Part shown: positions 45,750 to 54,672 of the stretch, one piece after another | How positions within the stretch are numbered: position 1 is the stretch's first letter | Layout of the letters: the number at the start of each line of letters is the position of its first letter | Assembly (NCBI GenBank): GCA_019038745.1 | Contig: JAHOYV010000024.1 | Coordinates: 59,324 to 123,323, forward strand | Source: Gemmatimonadales bacterium | GTDB taxonomy: Bacteria; Krumholzibacteriota; Krumholzibacteriia; LZORAL124-64-63 | Direction of reading: 5' to 3' | DNA: 64,000 bases | Notes under the pieces: model-generated | What the model saw: only the letters and a program-made list of their open reading frames with translations | What the model was told of the DNA's origin: nothing | Database searches by the model: none | Made by a program: the position numbers and the translations under genes

Positions 45750-47054
45750 CTATTCGATGAAATCCACGTCGAGCATGTGTACCGAACAGGAAATGCACGG
45801 GTCATAGGCCCGAACCAGCATCTCCAGGTGCAGCGTTATCTCTTCCTTGGACTTGTCGATGATCTCGGGCACCAGCTTCTTCATGTCGTCGTCGATGTTC
45901 TCCAGGTTCTGGCCCGTCGGAATTATGCAGTTGGCCTTCACCATCCGGCCCTGGCGATCATACTCGTACTCGTGGTACAAAATACCCCGGGGCACCTCGG
46001 TACAACCTATACCGGTTCCATACCGGGTCGGCTCCTGGTTGGGCTGCTCATCCTTCAGACCATCGCCCAGCAGCTTGTCGATGATGGCCAACGAATCCAC
46101 GACGCAGTGCGCGCACTCGACGACCTGGGCGATTGTGTTCATGTACGGATTCGTGCAACCCGGCTTCAGGCCCAGTTCCTCGGCCGCACCCTTGGCCAGA
46201 TCACAAAGCTTGTCGTGGTTGTTGTTCCAGCGGGCCAACGCGCCCACCATGTAGCTGGAGCGGTTCACCTTGCAGTGCTTGCTGGTGCTGTGCGGCACGA
46301 TGAACTCGTTGCTCATCCTGAGGTATTCGGAATCGGGCACCCGACCCGTGTCGGTGCTGCAGATATCTCCATCGTACATGGCGTATTCGTCGTCACTGCG
46401 CAACGAAATGTACTCGGTATCCCGCTCGAACGCGGGAATCGCTCCGGCCAAGGTCTTCAAGGTCTCGACCGTTGCCGCGAAGTCCGGCACCATGTCCTCG
46501 ACCAGACGCCGCTTCAACTCCAGCAACTCGGCCGCCGTAGGGATCCGGGTGAATCCGCCCGGCACCGGAGTGATTGGATGCACGGCACGGCCAGAAACCA
46601 CATCGCCGATATCGTTGGCCAACCGCTTCATGCGCAAGGCCCGCAAGACCACTTCGGGATGCGTGCCGACCAGCGGGAAAACCGAACCCACGTTCAGAAA
46701 ATCCGGCGCGGCCAAAAAATAAGCGTGCAGAATATTCGACTGCAGGTTGGCACCGTGGATCAGCAGCTTTCTCAACAGCACGGTCTGCTCGCTGACCTCC
46801 AGGCCCAGGGCCTGTTCCGTAGTCTTCAGGGAAGTGATCTGATGACCCAGCGAACAGATACCGCAGATCCGCGAGGTGATGATGGCCGCTTCGTGAAAAC
46901 TGCGCCCCTTGAGCATCGCCTCGAAATAACGCGGAGCCTCGACGATCTCCAACTGGGCCTTTTCCAGCACGCCTTCCTTCATGTTCACCACGATGTTGCC
47001 GTGGCCCTCGACCCGCGTCAGGTGTTTGACGTTGATGTCCAGGTTCGTGCTCAT
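45750..47054 (-). CDS. hydA: [NiFe]-hydrogenase large (catalytic) subunit, group 3 type
   Basis: A 434-residue subunit that carries the NiFe centre. The N-terminal L0/L1 motifs are RVEGHG (14-19) and RICGICSLGHQ (Cys64, Cys67). The C-terminal L2 motif is DPCISCSVH (Cys420, Cys423, His426), followed by MLDVDFIE, to be cut off by the protease encoded next. The short length and the neighbouring flavoprotein and FeS genes fit cytoplasmic, bidirectional group 3 enzymes, closest in layout to the NADP-linked sulfhydrogenase (group 3b). No Tat signal on the partner small subunit, so it acts in the cytoplasm. The ATG overlaps the small-subunit stop by four bases. The subgroup is inferred from gene order, not from a tree. 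Confidence 0.93.
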   Translation of the reverse strand: MSTNLDINVKHLTRVEGHGNIVVNMKEGVLEKAQLEIVEAPRYFEAMLKGRSFHEAAIITSRICGICSLGHQITSLKTTEQALGLEVSEQTVLLRKLLIHGANLQSNILHAYFLAAPDFLNVGSVFPLVGTHPEVVLRALRMKRLANDIGDVVSGRAVHPITPVPGGFTRIPTAAELLELKRRLVEDMVPDFAATVETLKTLAGAIPAFERDTEYISLRSDDEYAMYDGDICSTDTGRVPDSEYLRMSNEFIVPHSTSKHCKVNRSSYMVGALARWNNNHDKLCDLAKGAAEELGLKPGCTNPYMNTIAQVVECAHCVVDSLAIIDKLLGDGLKDEQPNQEPTRYGTGIGCTEVPRGILYHEYEYDRQGRMVKANCIIPTGQNLENIDDDMKKLVPEIIDKSKEEITLHLEMLVRAYDPCISCSVHMLDVDFIE

Positions 47055-47800
47055 GACCGGACCCCCTCGACTTCGTTCGCGTTGTAGAGTTCCAGCCGTT
47101 TCCAGGCCTCGTCCACGCTCAAGCCGTGGGAGACCAGGATCTCTTCCATACCTTCAAGGTTGGGCTCAGGCACCAACCCGCGACAGCCCGTGCAGTACTG
47201 GCCTACACTGGGACATTGCGCGTCGCAGCCGGCACGGATCACCGGCCCCAGACAGATCATACCCCGTTCGAACACACACTCGTTTTCCTTCAGCTTGCAC
47301 TCCACGCACACCGAATGCTCCGGCTCGACGGGCTCCTTGCCCATGACCAGGGAGGTGAAGACCTTCAGGAATTCGATCTGGGTCATCGGGCAACCGCGCA
47401 CGTTGTAATCCACCTTGACCACCGAGGACAACGGCAGGGCCGGCAGTGTGGGGAAGAGGTATTTGTCCTGTCCGTAGACTTCCTCTCTCACTTCATCGAT
47501 GGGATGAGTGTTCTTGACCGCGTTCACCCCGCCCTGCACTGCGCAGGCACCCAGGGCAACCAGGACTTTGGCCTTGCGGCGGACCTCGTGGATCCGCTGG
47601 ATGCAGTCGGGAGTGGAAAGGGATCCTTCCACAAAGGCTATATCGTACTCGTCAGCGTGGCCATCCATGGCCTCGCGCCACTCAACGATGTCCACGTGGG
47701 CCAGGATATCCAGCAACTGGTCCTCGAAGTTGAGCTGGTTCAGTTCGCAGCCCTCGCAGCCGGTGAAGTCGAAGATCGCGACTCTCGGTTTGTCAGCCAT
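47051..47800 (-). CDS. hydD: [NiFe]-hydrogenase small subunit, group 3 type
   Basis: A 249-residue FeS subunit that passes electrons to or from the NiFe site. The ATG at 47800 is preferred over the GTG one codon earlier because AGGAGG is then seven bases away. The proximal cluster motif is FTGCEGCELN (Cys15, Cys18), with LGACAVQGG and RGCPMT later. A Cys-rich C-terminal part (CVECKLKENECVFERGMICLG, AGCDAQCPSVGQYCTGC) should hold further clusters. No signal peptide. It overlaps the flavoprotein gene at the stop codon. Confidence 0.92.
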   Translation of the reverse strand: MADKPRVAIFDFTGCEGCELNQLNFEDQLLDILAHVDIVEWREAMDGHADEYDIAFVEGSLSTPDCIQRIHEVRRKAKVLVALGACAVQGGVNAVKNTHPIDEVREEVYGQDKYLFPTLPALPLSSVVKVDYNVRGCPMTQIEFLKVFTSLVMGKEPVEPEHSVCVECKLKENECVFERGMICLGPVIRAGCDAQCPSVGQYCTGCRGLVPEPNLEGMEEILVSHGLSVDEAWKRLELYNANEVEGVRS

Positions 47801-48651
47801 CACAACGCCTCCTGCAGGGACTTGATCTCCGGGTAGTGGTACACTGGTCCGTCATGGCATACGTACGAACTGTTGATTTGGCAGTGTCCGCACTTTCCCA
47901 CCCCGCACTTCATGCGTCGCTCCAGCGACATGTAGATGTTCCGCTCAGGAAGTCCCTTGGACTTCAGCGCCATCAGGGCAAAGCGGTACATCACCGGCGG
48001 CCCACAGATGCAGCACACGGTGTTGGCCAGGTCCAGTTCCAGTCCCGGAATGAGGGTAGTGATTACACCGGTGGGGCCCGTCCATTCGGAACTGCCCTGG
48101 TCCACGGTGACCCGATAGTCGATGCCGGCATCGGCTGTCCAGCGTTCCAGTTCATCCTCGAAAAGGAGCTCAGAGTCGGTGCGGGCGCCGTAGACGATGT
48201 GCAACTTGCCGAAATCCTGTTGGTTGTCGATTACATAGTTGATCATCGAGCGCATGGGCACCAGGCCGATGCCTCCGGCTACGATCAACACGTCCTTCCC
48301 CTTGAAATTCTCCAGGTCGATACCATTGCCGAACGGCCCGCGGATACCCACTTTCTGGCCGGGCTGCATTCTGGACAGCACTTCGGTCAGCATCCCTACC
48401 TTGCGAACACCCAGCTCGAATACACCGGGCATGGTGGGCGAGGAGGAAATGGAAAACGGTGCTTCTCCTACGCCGAAGATCGACAGTTCCACGAACTGCC
48501 CGGGTTTGTGGCCAAGTTCCGCCCCATCGGGCAGGGCAACCGTGTAAAGAGTCTCCAACTCGGTCATCTGTTCGACTTTTATGATTTCCGCCATCACCGG
48601 AAGGTAGAGATCCTTCGCGTTGTCCGGCGACACCATCTCGAAATTAATCAT
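47800..48651 (-). CDS. hydG: Hydrogenase flavoprotein subunit, FAD/NAD(P)-binding
   Basis: A 283-residue reductase of the ferredoxin-NADP+ reductase fold, which exchanges electrons with NAD(P)H. The FAD part has FSISSSPTMPG; the nucleotide part has VLIVAGGIGLVPMRSMI and CCICGPPVMYRF; the C-terminus binds a 2Fe-2S cluster (MKCGVGKCGHCQ ... YVCHDGPVY). This is the layout of the gamma subunit of sulfhydrogenase and of the PyrK family. GGAGGG is seven bases before the ATG. It is preceded by the 4Fe-4S subunit gene, 14 bases away. Confidence 0.9.
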   Translation of the reverse strand: MINFEMVSPDNAKDLYLPVMAEIIKVEQMTELETLYTVALPDGAELGHKPGQFVELSIFGVGEAPFSISSSPTMPGVFELGVRKVGMLTEVLSRMQPGQKVGIRGPFGNGIDLENFKGKDVLIVAGGIGLVPMRSMINYVIDNQQDFGKLHIVYGARTDSELLFEDELERWTADAGIDYRVTVDQGSSEWTGPTGVITTLIPGLELDLANTVCCICGPPVMYRFALMALKSKGLPERNIYMSLERRMKCGVGKCGHCQINSSYVCHDGPVYHYPEIKSLQEAL

Positions 48652-48665
48652 CCTCTACCCTCCTT

Positions 48666-49688
48666 TTAGATCGGCGTGACAGCGACCTTCTCGTAGTCGC
48701 CCACCAAACGGTTGATGATATTGACGATGCTGATCCCGGCGGTACAACAGGCCGTGCATCGCCCGCAACCCACGCACCAGGGCTGCCCCGTCTCGTCGCT
48801 GATGTACTTGAATTTGCGGAACACCCGGTGACGCTGCCGCTCGGCAAGGGTTTCGCGGAAAACCTCACCGCCGGCCACCGCGCTGAAATCGCGAAGCATG
48901 CAACCGTCCCAGCGCCTGTCCCGACTGCCGCCGGTCACCTGGACGTTCACTTCGTCCTCCACGGTGAAGCAGTAGCAGGTCGGACATACCAGGTTGCAGG
49001 TACCACAGCCCACGCATTTTTTGGCGGTATCATCCCACACTTCGTTCTGGTAACTCCCATCCATGACCTGGCCGAGTTTGGCCTGGGGTAGATAAATGTG
49101 TTGTTGGAAGTGACCCCGGGCCGGCTTACCGGCCTCGTGCGCGGGCAGCTCAATTCCATCCAGAAGACCTTCTCCAACCGGCGTCAAGGCTTCAACGATA
49201 TAACCGTCGAGCAGCTTGGTCAGGAAGATGTCGAACCCGGCCGTGTCGTAGGGATCAATGCCCACGGAACCTGAGAAATGGAATTCGTCCGGCTTGTAGG
49301 ATACTCCTACAAAAACAGCGCCTTGCCGCCTGGCGATGTAGTTCTTTTCGGGATTGCCCTCGCTGAAGTTGTAATCCAGGCGGTGGACCGCGCCCAGGTC
49401 ATAGCTGTGCACACCAAAGAAGATTGCGTCGGCGGCCGGCGTTTCGGCAACCGAGCAAGTGTTCTCCTTCAGGTCGAAGGTCATGAGGGTTTCTTGTGGG
49501 GGGAAGAAAAACTTCCTGATCGAGTGCATCACCCGCGGATAATCCAACACCGCGGCACTTGGATCCTTCACCTCCTCGAAGGCAAAGGATTTCCGCCCCT
49601 TCGCGTGAGGTGCAAACACCGACTTTTGTTTCATGAGATGGGCCACCAGCTCAGCGACCCGATCACTTTCCAGGAATAATTGAACCAT
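48666..49688 (-). CDS. hydB: Hydrogenase 4Fe-4S subunit (sulfhydrogenase beta type)
   Basis: A 340-residue protein, first gene of the operon, with GAGGGGAG seven bases before the ATG. The N-terminal half is the HydB-type domain (IFFGVHSYDLGAVHRLDYNF). Two 4Fe-4S motifs follow: CVGCGTCNLVCPTCYC (about 230) and CVGCGRCTACCTAGI (about 310). It carries electrons between the flavoprotein and the small subunit. In Pyrococcus sulfhydrogenase the same order beta, gamma, delta, alpha is known, which is the basis for the symbols given here. Confidence 0.9.
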   Translation of the reverse strand: MVQLFLESDRVAELVAHLMKQKSVFAPHAKGRKSFAFEEVKDPSAAVLDYPRVMHSIRKFFFPPQETLMTFDLKENTCSVAETPAADAIFFGVHSYDLGAVHRLDYNFSEGNPEKNYIARRQGAVFVGVSYKPDEFHFSGSVGIDPYDTAGFDIFLTKLLDGYIVEALTPVGEGLLDGIELPAHEAGKPARGHFQQHIYLPQAKLGQVMDGSYQNEVWDDTAKKCVGCGTCNLVCPTCYCFTVEDEVNVQVTGGSRDRRWDGCMLRDFSAVAGGEVFRETLAERQRHRVFRKFKYISDETGQPWCVGCGRCTACCTAGISIVNIINRLVGDYEKVAVTPI

Positions 49689-49733
49689 CGACCACTCCCC
49701 TCGTGGTTGGGCTTCGCGTTTATCTCGACTTCA

Positions 49734-49757
49734 CGGGAGGTTGGATTGCTCCTCCCG
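49734..49757 (-). promoter_or_regulatory. Leader hairpin upstream of the hydrogenase operon
   Basis: CGGGAGG and CCTCCCG form a seven-base stem with a ten-base loop in the presumed 5' leader, about 46 bases before the hydB start. One arm resembles a ribosome binding site. It could affect mRNA stability or early termination; no T-run follows. Confidence 0.35.
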
Positions 49758-49819
49758 CAGGTTTCCGATAATTCTGGAAAACTATTGTCCTACTATGACA
49801 GTGTACTAACTAATGGGGA

Positions 49820-49848
49820 AATGTTTTATTTGTAACAGGCTATGTCAA
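49820..49848 (-). promoter_or_regulatory. Possible promoter of the hydrogenase operon
   Basis: On the minus strand a perfect TTGACA (49848-49843) lies 17 bases before AACATT (49825-49820), a weak -10. It sits between the upstream bidirectional terminator and the leader hairpin. Lineage-specific promoter rules could differ, so this is tentative. Confidence 0.25.
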
Positions 49849-49883
49849 GAAATAAACATTCACAATATATGGATACTCTAATC

Positions 49884-49921
49884 AATAAAGCGACCCTGTT
49901 GTGAAGCAGGGTCGCTTTATT
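49884..49921. terminator. Strong terminator hairpin, symmetric
   Basis: A perfect 15-base stem (49884-49898 with 49907-49921) and an eight-base loop, with A-rich and T-rich ends on both strands. It lies about 50 bases past the stop of the metallophosphoesterase gene and isolates it from the hydrogenase operon on the same strand. Confidence 0.9.
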
Positions 49922-49972
49922 GAAAAAACACACTCCCCATTCACGCAAATGGGTACGGAAGTATGCAGTTGG

Positions 49973-51757
49973 CTATTTTGCCAAAACGATACGTCGAACC
50001 TTTGACTCGTCCCCCACCTGCAGCTGGACGAGGTATACGCCAGATGGAACCGGTTGGTCCGAAGAGTTCAACCCAGACCAGCTCACCTCGTTCACTCCAG
50101 CCGGCCGAATCCCATCTTCGAGTAAGGCTATGAACCGTCCGCTCATGTCGTAGATCGACAGGTGCACAGCCTCCTGACGGCTCAGGGAAAAGACGATATT
50201 CGTCGAAGGATTGAACGGGTTGGGATAATTGGGCAGCAGCTGCACTGCCAGCGGTGCCACCGCGTCCGGGACCGGGCTGCCGGTCGTCATGGTAACGGTC
50301 ACGGTGAGATGCCGGTTGGCCGGGATATCTACGGCCACGTGGCAGACCGCCTCATCACCCGAGTCGTCCACCTGAAGCAGGGTACCTCCGGTCGCATCGT
50401 ATGACGCGCCGGCAACCTTGGGCATCCGAATGCGCAGGCGTCCGTTTTCGTGACGGATGTCGTGGCTGCTGTCTATCGTGGCGATAACCGATTCGTTGGT
50501 TCCGTCATTGGCCGGGTTGTACGATACCGTCAGCTCCTGTCCCGAGCTCCCGGCCTGTTGCGTCTCCTGGGGAGAGAGTGTGCTTCCGGAGACCTTGATC
50601 GTGCGATAGGACCTGGCGCCGTCACAGACATTGTCCGTGGTCAGATCCCACGGCGGCCCGTTCAAGCTTCCGCTGTCGTAGTGGATGTGACCGCTCAAGG
50701 CCATCTCCACATCCAGGGAGTTGAGGTTCAACTGTCTTGAGAAATCGGAATGAAAGAACATGACCTGCGTACCGGATCCCGATGCGGCCAGATCCTGGTC
50801 CAGCCAATTCATCTGGGCACTGGTAAAACTTTCATCCCCGTAGATCCAGTCCCGCCAGTCGTCGTAGTTGAGATACGACTCCATGCCGATGAAGTGAACC
50901 GGACCGTAATCGAAACTATAGTTCTGGGTGAAGTAGGGAGCTCCCACGGGCGGGTCATCCAGTCGGGCCCAGCCGAAGAAACGCCACCATTGGATGCGAG
51001 CCGTGCCGTCCGGCGGCGGCGTACTGTCCCAGCCCCCTACATCGTGGTTGCCGGTGACCAGAAATACGGGCACCTCCAACTCCGTCAGGAGGTGCTGCAC
51101 CCGAGAGAAGGATCGCCATTCCAGATAGTCCTCCAGCTCTCCCTCGTTGATGACATCACCGGTCAAAAGCACGAATTCCGGGTTCAGCAGGTTGATGTCC
51201 CTGATCACCTCGCGCATGTCCACGCTCTCGGTGCTGTCGGCAGGTACAGCTCCACTGCTGCTGAACTGGTGGTCCGGCATGTGGGGATCCGTCACGTGGA
51301 TGAAGTAGTAGTTGTTACGGTACTCCGGGATGATGTTCACCGCGTTCCAGGTAGTGTCGTCGATTCCGCCGTCGGCCATCACCCGCAGATCGTACAATTC
51401 GTATATCATCTCGGCCGGCACCTCGGCCTGCAGGGTCCACCATAGTGTGGAAGCATCATAGCTTGAGCTGAGAAGGTTCAGCGAAACCGTCTTGTCCTTG
51501 TGAACCAGTTCTGCCGTCCAGCCCGTTGTGGCCGGATCCGCCTCGCAATTGATGGGAAAAACATCTCCCGGCCGGGCGAAAGCCGGGATGTTCAACAGGG
51601 GCTTCTGGATAATCGTCAACTCGTCACCCAGCGGAAATGTCTGGGCGAAGGTTGATCCACCGATCGGCAGCAGGATCAGAATCCCTAGAACCGCCAGACG
51701 AAAAAGGCAAATCCGGGCGTCGACCCGAGGCGGCAGGGCGAGAGGGTTCCAAGTCAT
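49973..51757 (-). CDS. Secreted metallophosphoesterase with FlgD-like C-terminal domain
   Basis: A 594-residue exported protein (signal LAVLGILILLPIGGSTFAQ), AGGAG seven bases before the ATG. After an N-terminal Ig-like part of about 130 residues comes a calcineurin-like metallophosphoesterase with the metal-binding motifs HVTDPHMPD (D-x-H), LTGDVINEG (GD), VTGNHDVGG (GNHD), FFHSDF and ALSGHIHYD (GHxH). All key metal ligands are present. A beta-rich region follows, then the C-terminal NPFNP...SGVYLVQL...IVLAK domain. It probably hydrolyses phosphate esters outside the cell. It forms its own unit, closed by the strong terminator. Confidence 0.9.
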   Translation of the reverse strand: MTWNPLALPPRVDARICLFRLAVLGILILLPIGGSTFAQTFPLGDELTIIQKPLLNIPAFARPGDVFPINCEADPATTGWTAELVHKDKTVSLNLLSSSYDASTLWWTLQAEVPAEMIYELYDLRVMADGGIDDTTWNAVNIIPEYRNNYYFIHVTDPHMPDHQFSSSGAVPADSTESVDMREVIRDINLLNPEFVLLTGDVINEGELEDYLEWRSFSRVQHLLTELEVPVFLVTGNHDVGGWDSTPPPDGTARIQWWRFFGWARLDDPPVGAPYFTQNYSFDYGPVHFIGMESYLNYDDWRDWIYGDESFTSAQMNWLDQDLAASGSGTQVMFFHSDFSRQLNLNSLDVEMALSGHIHYDSGSLNGPPWDLTTDNVCDGARSYRTIKVSGSTLSPQETQQAGSSGQELTVSYNPANDGTNESVIATIDSSHDIRHENGRLRIRMPKVAGASYDATGGTLLQVDDSGDEAVCHVAVDIPANRHLTVTVTMTTGSPVPDAVAPLAVQLLPNYPNPFNPSTNIVFSLSRQEAVHLSIYDMSGRFIALLEDGIRPAGVNEVSWSGLNSSDQPVPSGVYLVQLQVGDESKVRRIVLAK

Positions 51758-52004
51758 GCAATGTCTCCTGATTATTTAACCCGGGCTCATGGTCATTTAG
51801 GACGGAATTATAACACAATTTGGGCTGATTTTGGCCAGATTCTCGGTCCAAAAAAGGATTCCCCCACTCTTGTTCCATCGATACCAAAGCAAAACCCAGG
51901 AGAGGAAAATCAATCAATAGCTGAACCAAATAGGGGGAACAGGTGGTAGAATCACCCATTGAGCTCAACTGGAACTATCATCATGGTGCGGAGTTGACGG
52001 ACGA

Positions 52005-52589
52005 ATGCGAGACCGCCGAAATCCCTGGAAATGGCCTGCAGCCGTTCTGCTGGCCGTCGCTTCCTTGCTCGGAAGCGTGTTGCTGGTTCCCCATTCCTGG
52101 ATCGATTTTTTCTTTTCCCCGTTGTCGCTGAATTTTTCCGAGGAGCAGTCCAGGCCGTCCGATTGGCTGGCAATCCTGCCACCGCCTGCAATCAGGGTAA
52201 TCTCCGATCCAGCTGAACCCAAGCCCCGGCGCATCGAGCCTGAACCCGAGGAGCTGCCGCAGTGGGATAACCCAGCCTGGTGGCGAGAAGGTTGGCGGAT
52301 CCGGACGGAAATTGAATTTACGCCCACCCCGGCTCCTACTTCCCGCGACAGCGTGGCAGTCCTTTTGACCGAACTGGGCATCGGTCAGGACCTGCTCACA
52401 ATGGTCCGGCCCGACAGTTTGTTGGCAATACGTCTGCATATGTTGAAGCTGGAGGATTCCTACAAATTCGATGAACTGAAGCCCTATTTGAGCGCCATGA
52501 CCCGGGCCGATGCCATGCGGGACATCCAGTCCCGGGCGGCGGACATGTACGATGATTTTCTGCGGCAGGAGATCATGGTGCCGGACTAG
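52005..52589 (+). CDS. Hypothetical protein with one N-terminal membrane segment
   Basis: A 194-residue protein, GGAG about 11 bases before the ATG. A basic start (MRDRRNPWK) and one hydrophobic helix (PAAVLLAVASLLGSVLLV) are followed by a Pro/Glu-rich linker (about 65-88) and a C-terminal helical part (LLTELGIGQDLLTMV, LSAMTRADAMRDIQSRAADMYDDFL). The topology with a proline-rich periplasmic linker recalls TonB-like or envelope-anchored proteins, but the TonB C-terminal signature is absent. No family was recognised. It converges on the SGNH esterase gene. Confidence 0.6.
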   Translation: MRDRRNPWKWPAAVLLAVASLLGSVLLVPHSWIDFFFSPLSLNFSEEQSRPSDWLAILPPPAIRVISDPAEPKPRRIEPEPEELPQWDNPAWWREGWRIRTEIEFTPTPAPTSRDSVAVLLTELGIGQDLLTMVRPDSLLAIRLHMLKLEDSYKFDELKPYLSAMTRADAMRDIQSRAADMYDDFLRQEIMVPD

Positions 52590-52669
52590 AATTTTCCCGG
52601 CGGGTGGGGCAACCAAATGGGATGATCTGCCGGCTCCACCTTCAGGCCACATTCTGGCCACTCTTTGGC

Positions 52670-54466
52670 CTATCGGATAAGAACCATTTTCCTGGTCTCG
52701 CTGAATTTACCAGCCTCGATCCGGGCAAAGTAGGTTCCCGAACCGACCTCTTGGCCGTAGAAATTCCGCCCATTCCACCTCTTGCTGAATATTCCTTTCT
52801 GGTAGTGACCTTCGGTGATGGTCGCTACCCGCCGGCCGGATACATCGTACACATTCAGCAAGACAAAACCGGCTTCTGGAAGCCTGAACTCTATGTTTAT
52901 GCTCGGATTGAAGGGATTCGGGCTCGCGGAGAGACGGCCCACGGTCGGCAGGGGCCCGGAAACCGGAATTCCCGTTGGGGAGCTCATGCCCACATCGTCA
53001 ATATCGACAATCGCCCCTTCACCCGCAGTGAAAGTTACACGCGTGTGGAACACGGGGTTCGCGGCTCCGACCGGTGCGGTGGCCGTCATGGAATATTGTT
53101 CCCACCCTGTGGTAAGGGAGATGGCTTCAGTTTCGGTTTGCAAAGGCGTGGTCCACATTTCCTGATCCCTGAAATCCATTGTGACATCGACTTCATCACC
53201 GTTTTGGCCACCACGTAACCAGAGGACAAGCGTGAAGGTTTCACCATCGGAGGCAGGGTTGGGTTGGTGAGAGGAAGCTCCGCTTGAGAGCCGCAAGTGG
53301 AAATCTCCACCATGGGCTCCGGCAGGATCATAAACCCTGCTCACACCGGGGTCGGTGTAATATCGCCAACCATATCCTCCGAAAGGGGCCACTTCTTCAA
53401 AACTCCCGTTGGCCACGTTGCCGTTTTTGCCGAAGCCGCTCATGACATCCCGGGGCTTTTGGCTCCAGCCCAGAGTTGAAGTCAGATGGTCGGCCAGGAT
53501 CCCGGCCATGCCGGCGTGATCATATTCGCAGCCGTGCCACTGCTCAAATATCCACGGGAATACGGCCCAGGACATGTTGGAGTCATTACGTTCAGCGATC
53601 ACTTCATGAATGAAATTGGCAGGTTCGCCATAGCTCCAGCCCCAGCTGTTGTACAGCATGATATGGGCGCCGGGGTGCGTGGTCCGCAGATCATCCAGGA
53701 AGGCATGGTAGTCCTCTTTGATTTTATGTATCGGACGCCCGACATCATTCGCACCGGCGTTGACCACTACGACATCGGCGGGAAATTGGCTGAAGTCCCA
53801 AATCGGAGTGTCTGAACCATATTCAACGAGATCGTACTCGCCATGAATACTCGAGACTGTGGCTCCGCTTCTGGAGATGTTCTGGTACTCTGCGTCGAGA
53901 ATCCGGGATGCGACTCCGGCATAACCAAAGTGGGAGCCGCGCAATTCATCACCGCTCTCGTTCTGTTCACTCTCCAGGGAATACCCCGCCAGATTGGAAT
54001 CACCGAAAAAAGCAATTTTGTGGGCGGGTCGGGGTGACGGGGGAACCACCGAATCCCCGTCGTTCAGTCCGAGAGAATAGAGAGTCCAGCGGCCGATATC
54101 CGTTTCTTTGATGATTTCAATTTTGTGCGCCGTGTCGGTCAAGCCAGAGGCCAGAGTGAAGGTTGTCGCAGTCAAGGGGACCGGAATCTTCATGGAATTG
54201 GCCAGATCGTCGTCCACGATAACGCGCAGGTAATCGGGGCGGCCTGAGTCCCCCGCGCCCATCGAGGCTTCGATTCCAACACCCTCGAATTCCACAATAA
54301 TCGACGAACCGATCCAGTAACTCCAGGGTTGGGACGGGTTGGAAGAGTCCCAACGTCCCGTGTATAGAATATTCGGGTCCGATGGATCGATAGAAATCGC
54401 GGCTTGGGGAGAACCCACCAACGCCGCCAGGAAGCCCAGTATCGAAGCAACAAGTATGAATTTCAT
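52670..54466 (-). CDS. Secreted SGNH/GDSL esterase (CE2-like) with FlgD-like C-terminal domain
   Basis: From the ATG at 54466 (598 residues, MKFILVASILGFLAALVG signal). The longer frame has no ribosome site. The N-terminal jelly-roll (ILYTGRWDSSNPSQPWSYWIGSS) and the following hydrolase match the two-part plan of carbohydrate esterase family 2. SGNH block I is IAFFGDSNLAG (Ser nucleophile), block III VVVNAGANDVG (Asn) and block V EYDHAGMAGILAD (His). A carbohydrate-binding-like beta domain follows, then NPFNP...SGTYFARI...MVLIR. It probably removes acetyl groups from polysaccharide outside the cell. It follows the large secreted-protein gene on the same strand, with a terminator between. Confidence 0.88.
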   Translation of the reverse strand: MKFILVASILGFLAALVGSPQAAISIDPSDPNILYTGRWDSSNPSQPWSYWIGSSIIVEFEGVGIEASMGAGDSGRPDYLRVIVDDDLANSMKIPVPLTATTFTLASGLTDTAHKIEIIKETDIGRWTLYSLGLNDGDSVVPPSPRPAHKIAFFGDSNLAGYSLESEQNESGDELRGSHFGYAGVASRILDAEYQNISRSGATVSSIHGEYDLVEYGSDTPIWDFSQFPADVVVVNAGANDVGRPIHKIKEDYHAFLDDLRTTHPGAHIMLYNSWGWSYGEPANFIHEVIAERNDSNMSWAVFPWIFEQWHGCEYDHAGMAGILADHLTSTLGWSQKPRDVMSGFGKNGNVANGSFEEVAPFGGYGWRYYTDPGVSRVYDPAGAHGGDFHLRLSSGASSHQPNPASDGETFTLVLWLRGGQNGDEVDVTMDFRDQEMWTTPLQTETEAISLTTGWEQYSMTATAPVGAANPVFHTRVTFTAGEGAIVDIDDVGMSSPTGIPVSGPLPTVGRLSASPNPFNPSINIEFRLPEAGFVLLNVYDVSGRRVATITEGHYQKGIFSKRWNGRNFYGQEVGSGTYFARIEAGKFSETRKMVLIR

Positions 54467-54618
54467 GCGGGCCCATTCCTTACATGAGGAAAATAATATC
54501 GTTAAGGATGCCAAATTAGAAGTATAGCACAACCAACACCTGCAGATTCGATTTACTGAGGGACGAATGTTGGGTCTACGGTTTTGAAAAAACGGGCATG
54601 GAGCCCAATAAATAAACA

Positions 54619-54642
54619 GGCCCCGAGCAATTGCCCAGGGCC
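54619..54642 (-). terminator. Terminator after the large secreted-protein gene
   Basis: On the minus strand a ten-base stem (GGCCCTGGGC / GCTCGGGGCC, two G-U pairs) with an AATT loop is followed by TGTTTATTTATT. It begins 31 bases past the stop codon at 54673. Confidence 0.8.
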
Positions 54643-54672
54643 CGTAAGACGCCTTTTCTACCCGATGAAGAT

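Noticed and set aside
45231..47087. 618-codon frame opposite the hydrogenase large subunit and protease
   Set aside because: It is antisense to genes with complete NiFe and protease motifs. The long open stretch follows from high GC and codon bias.
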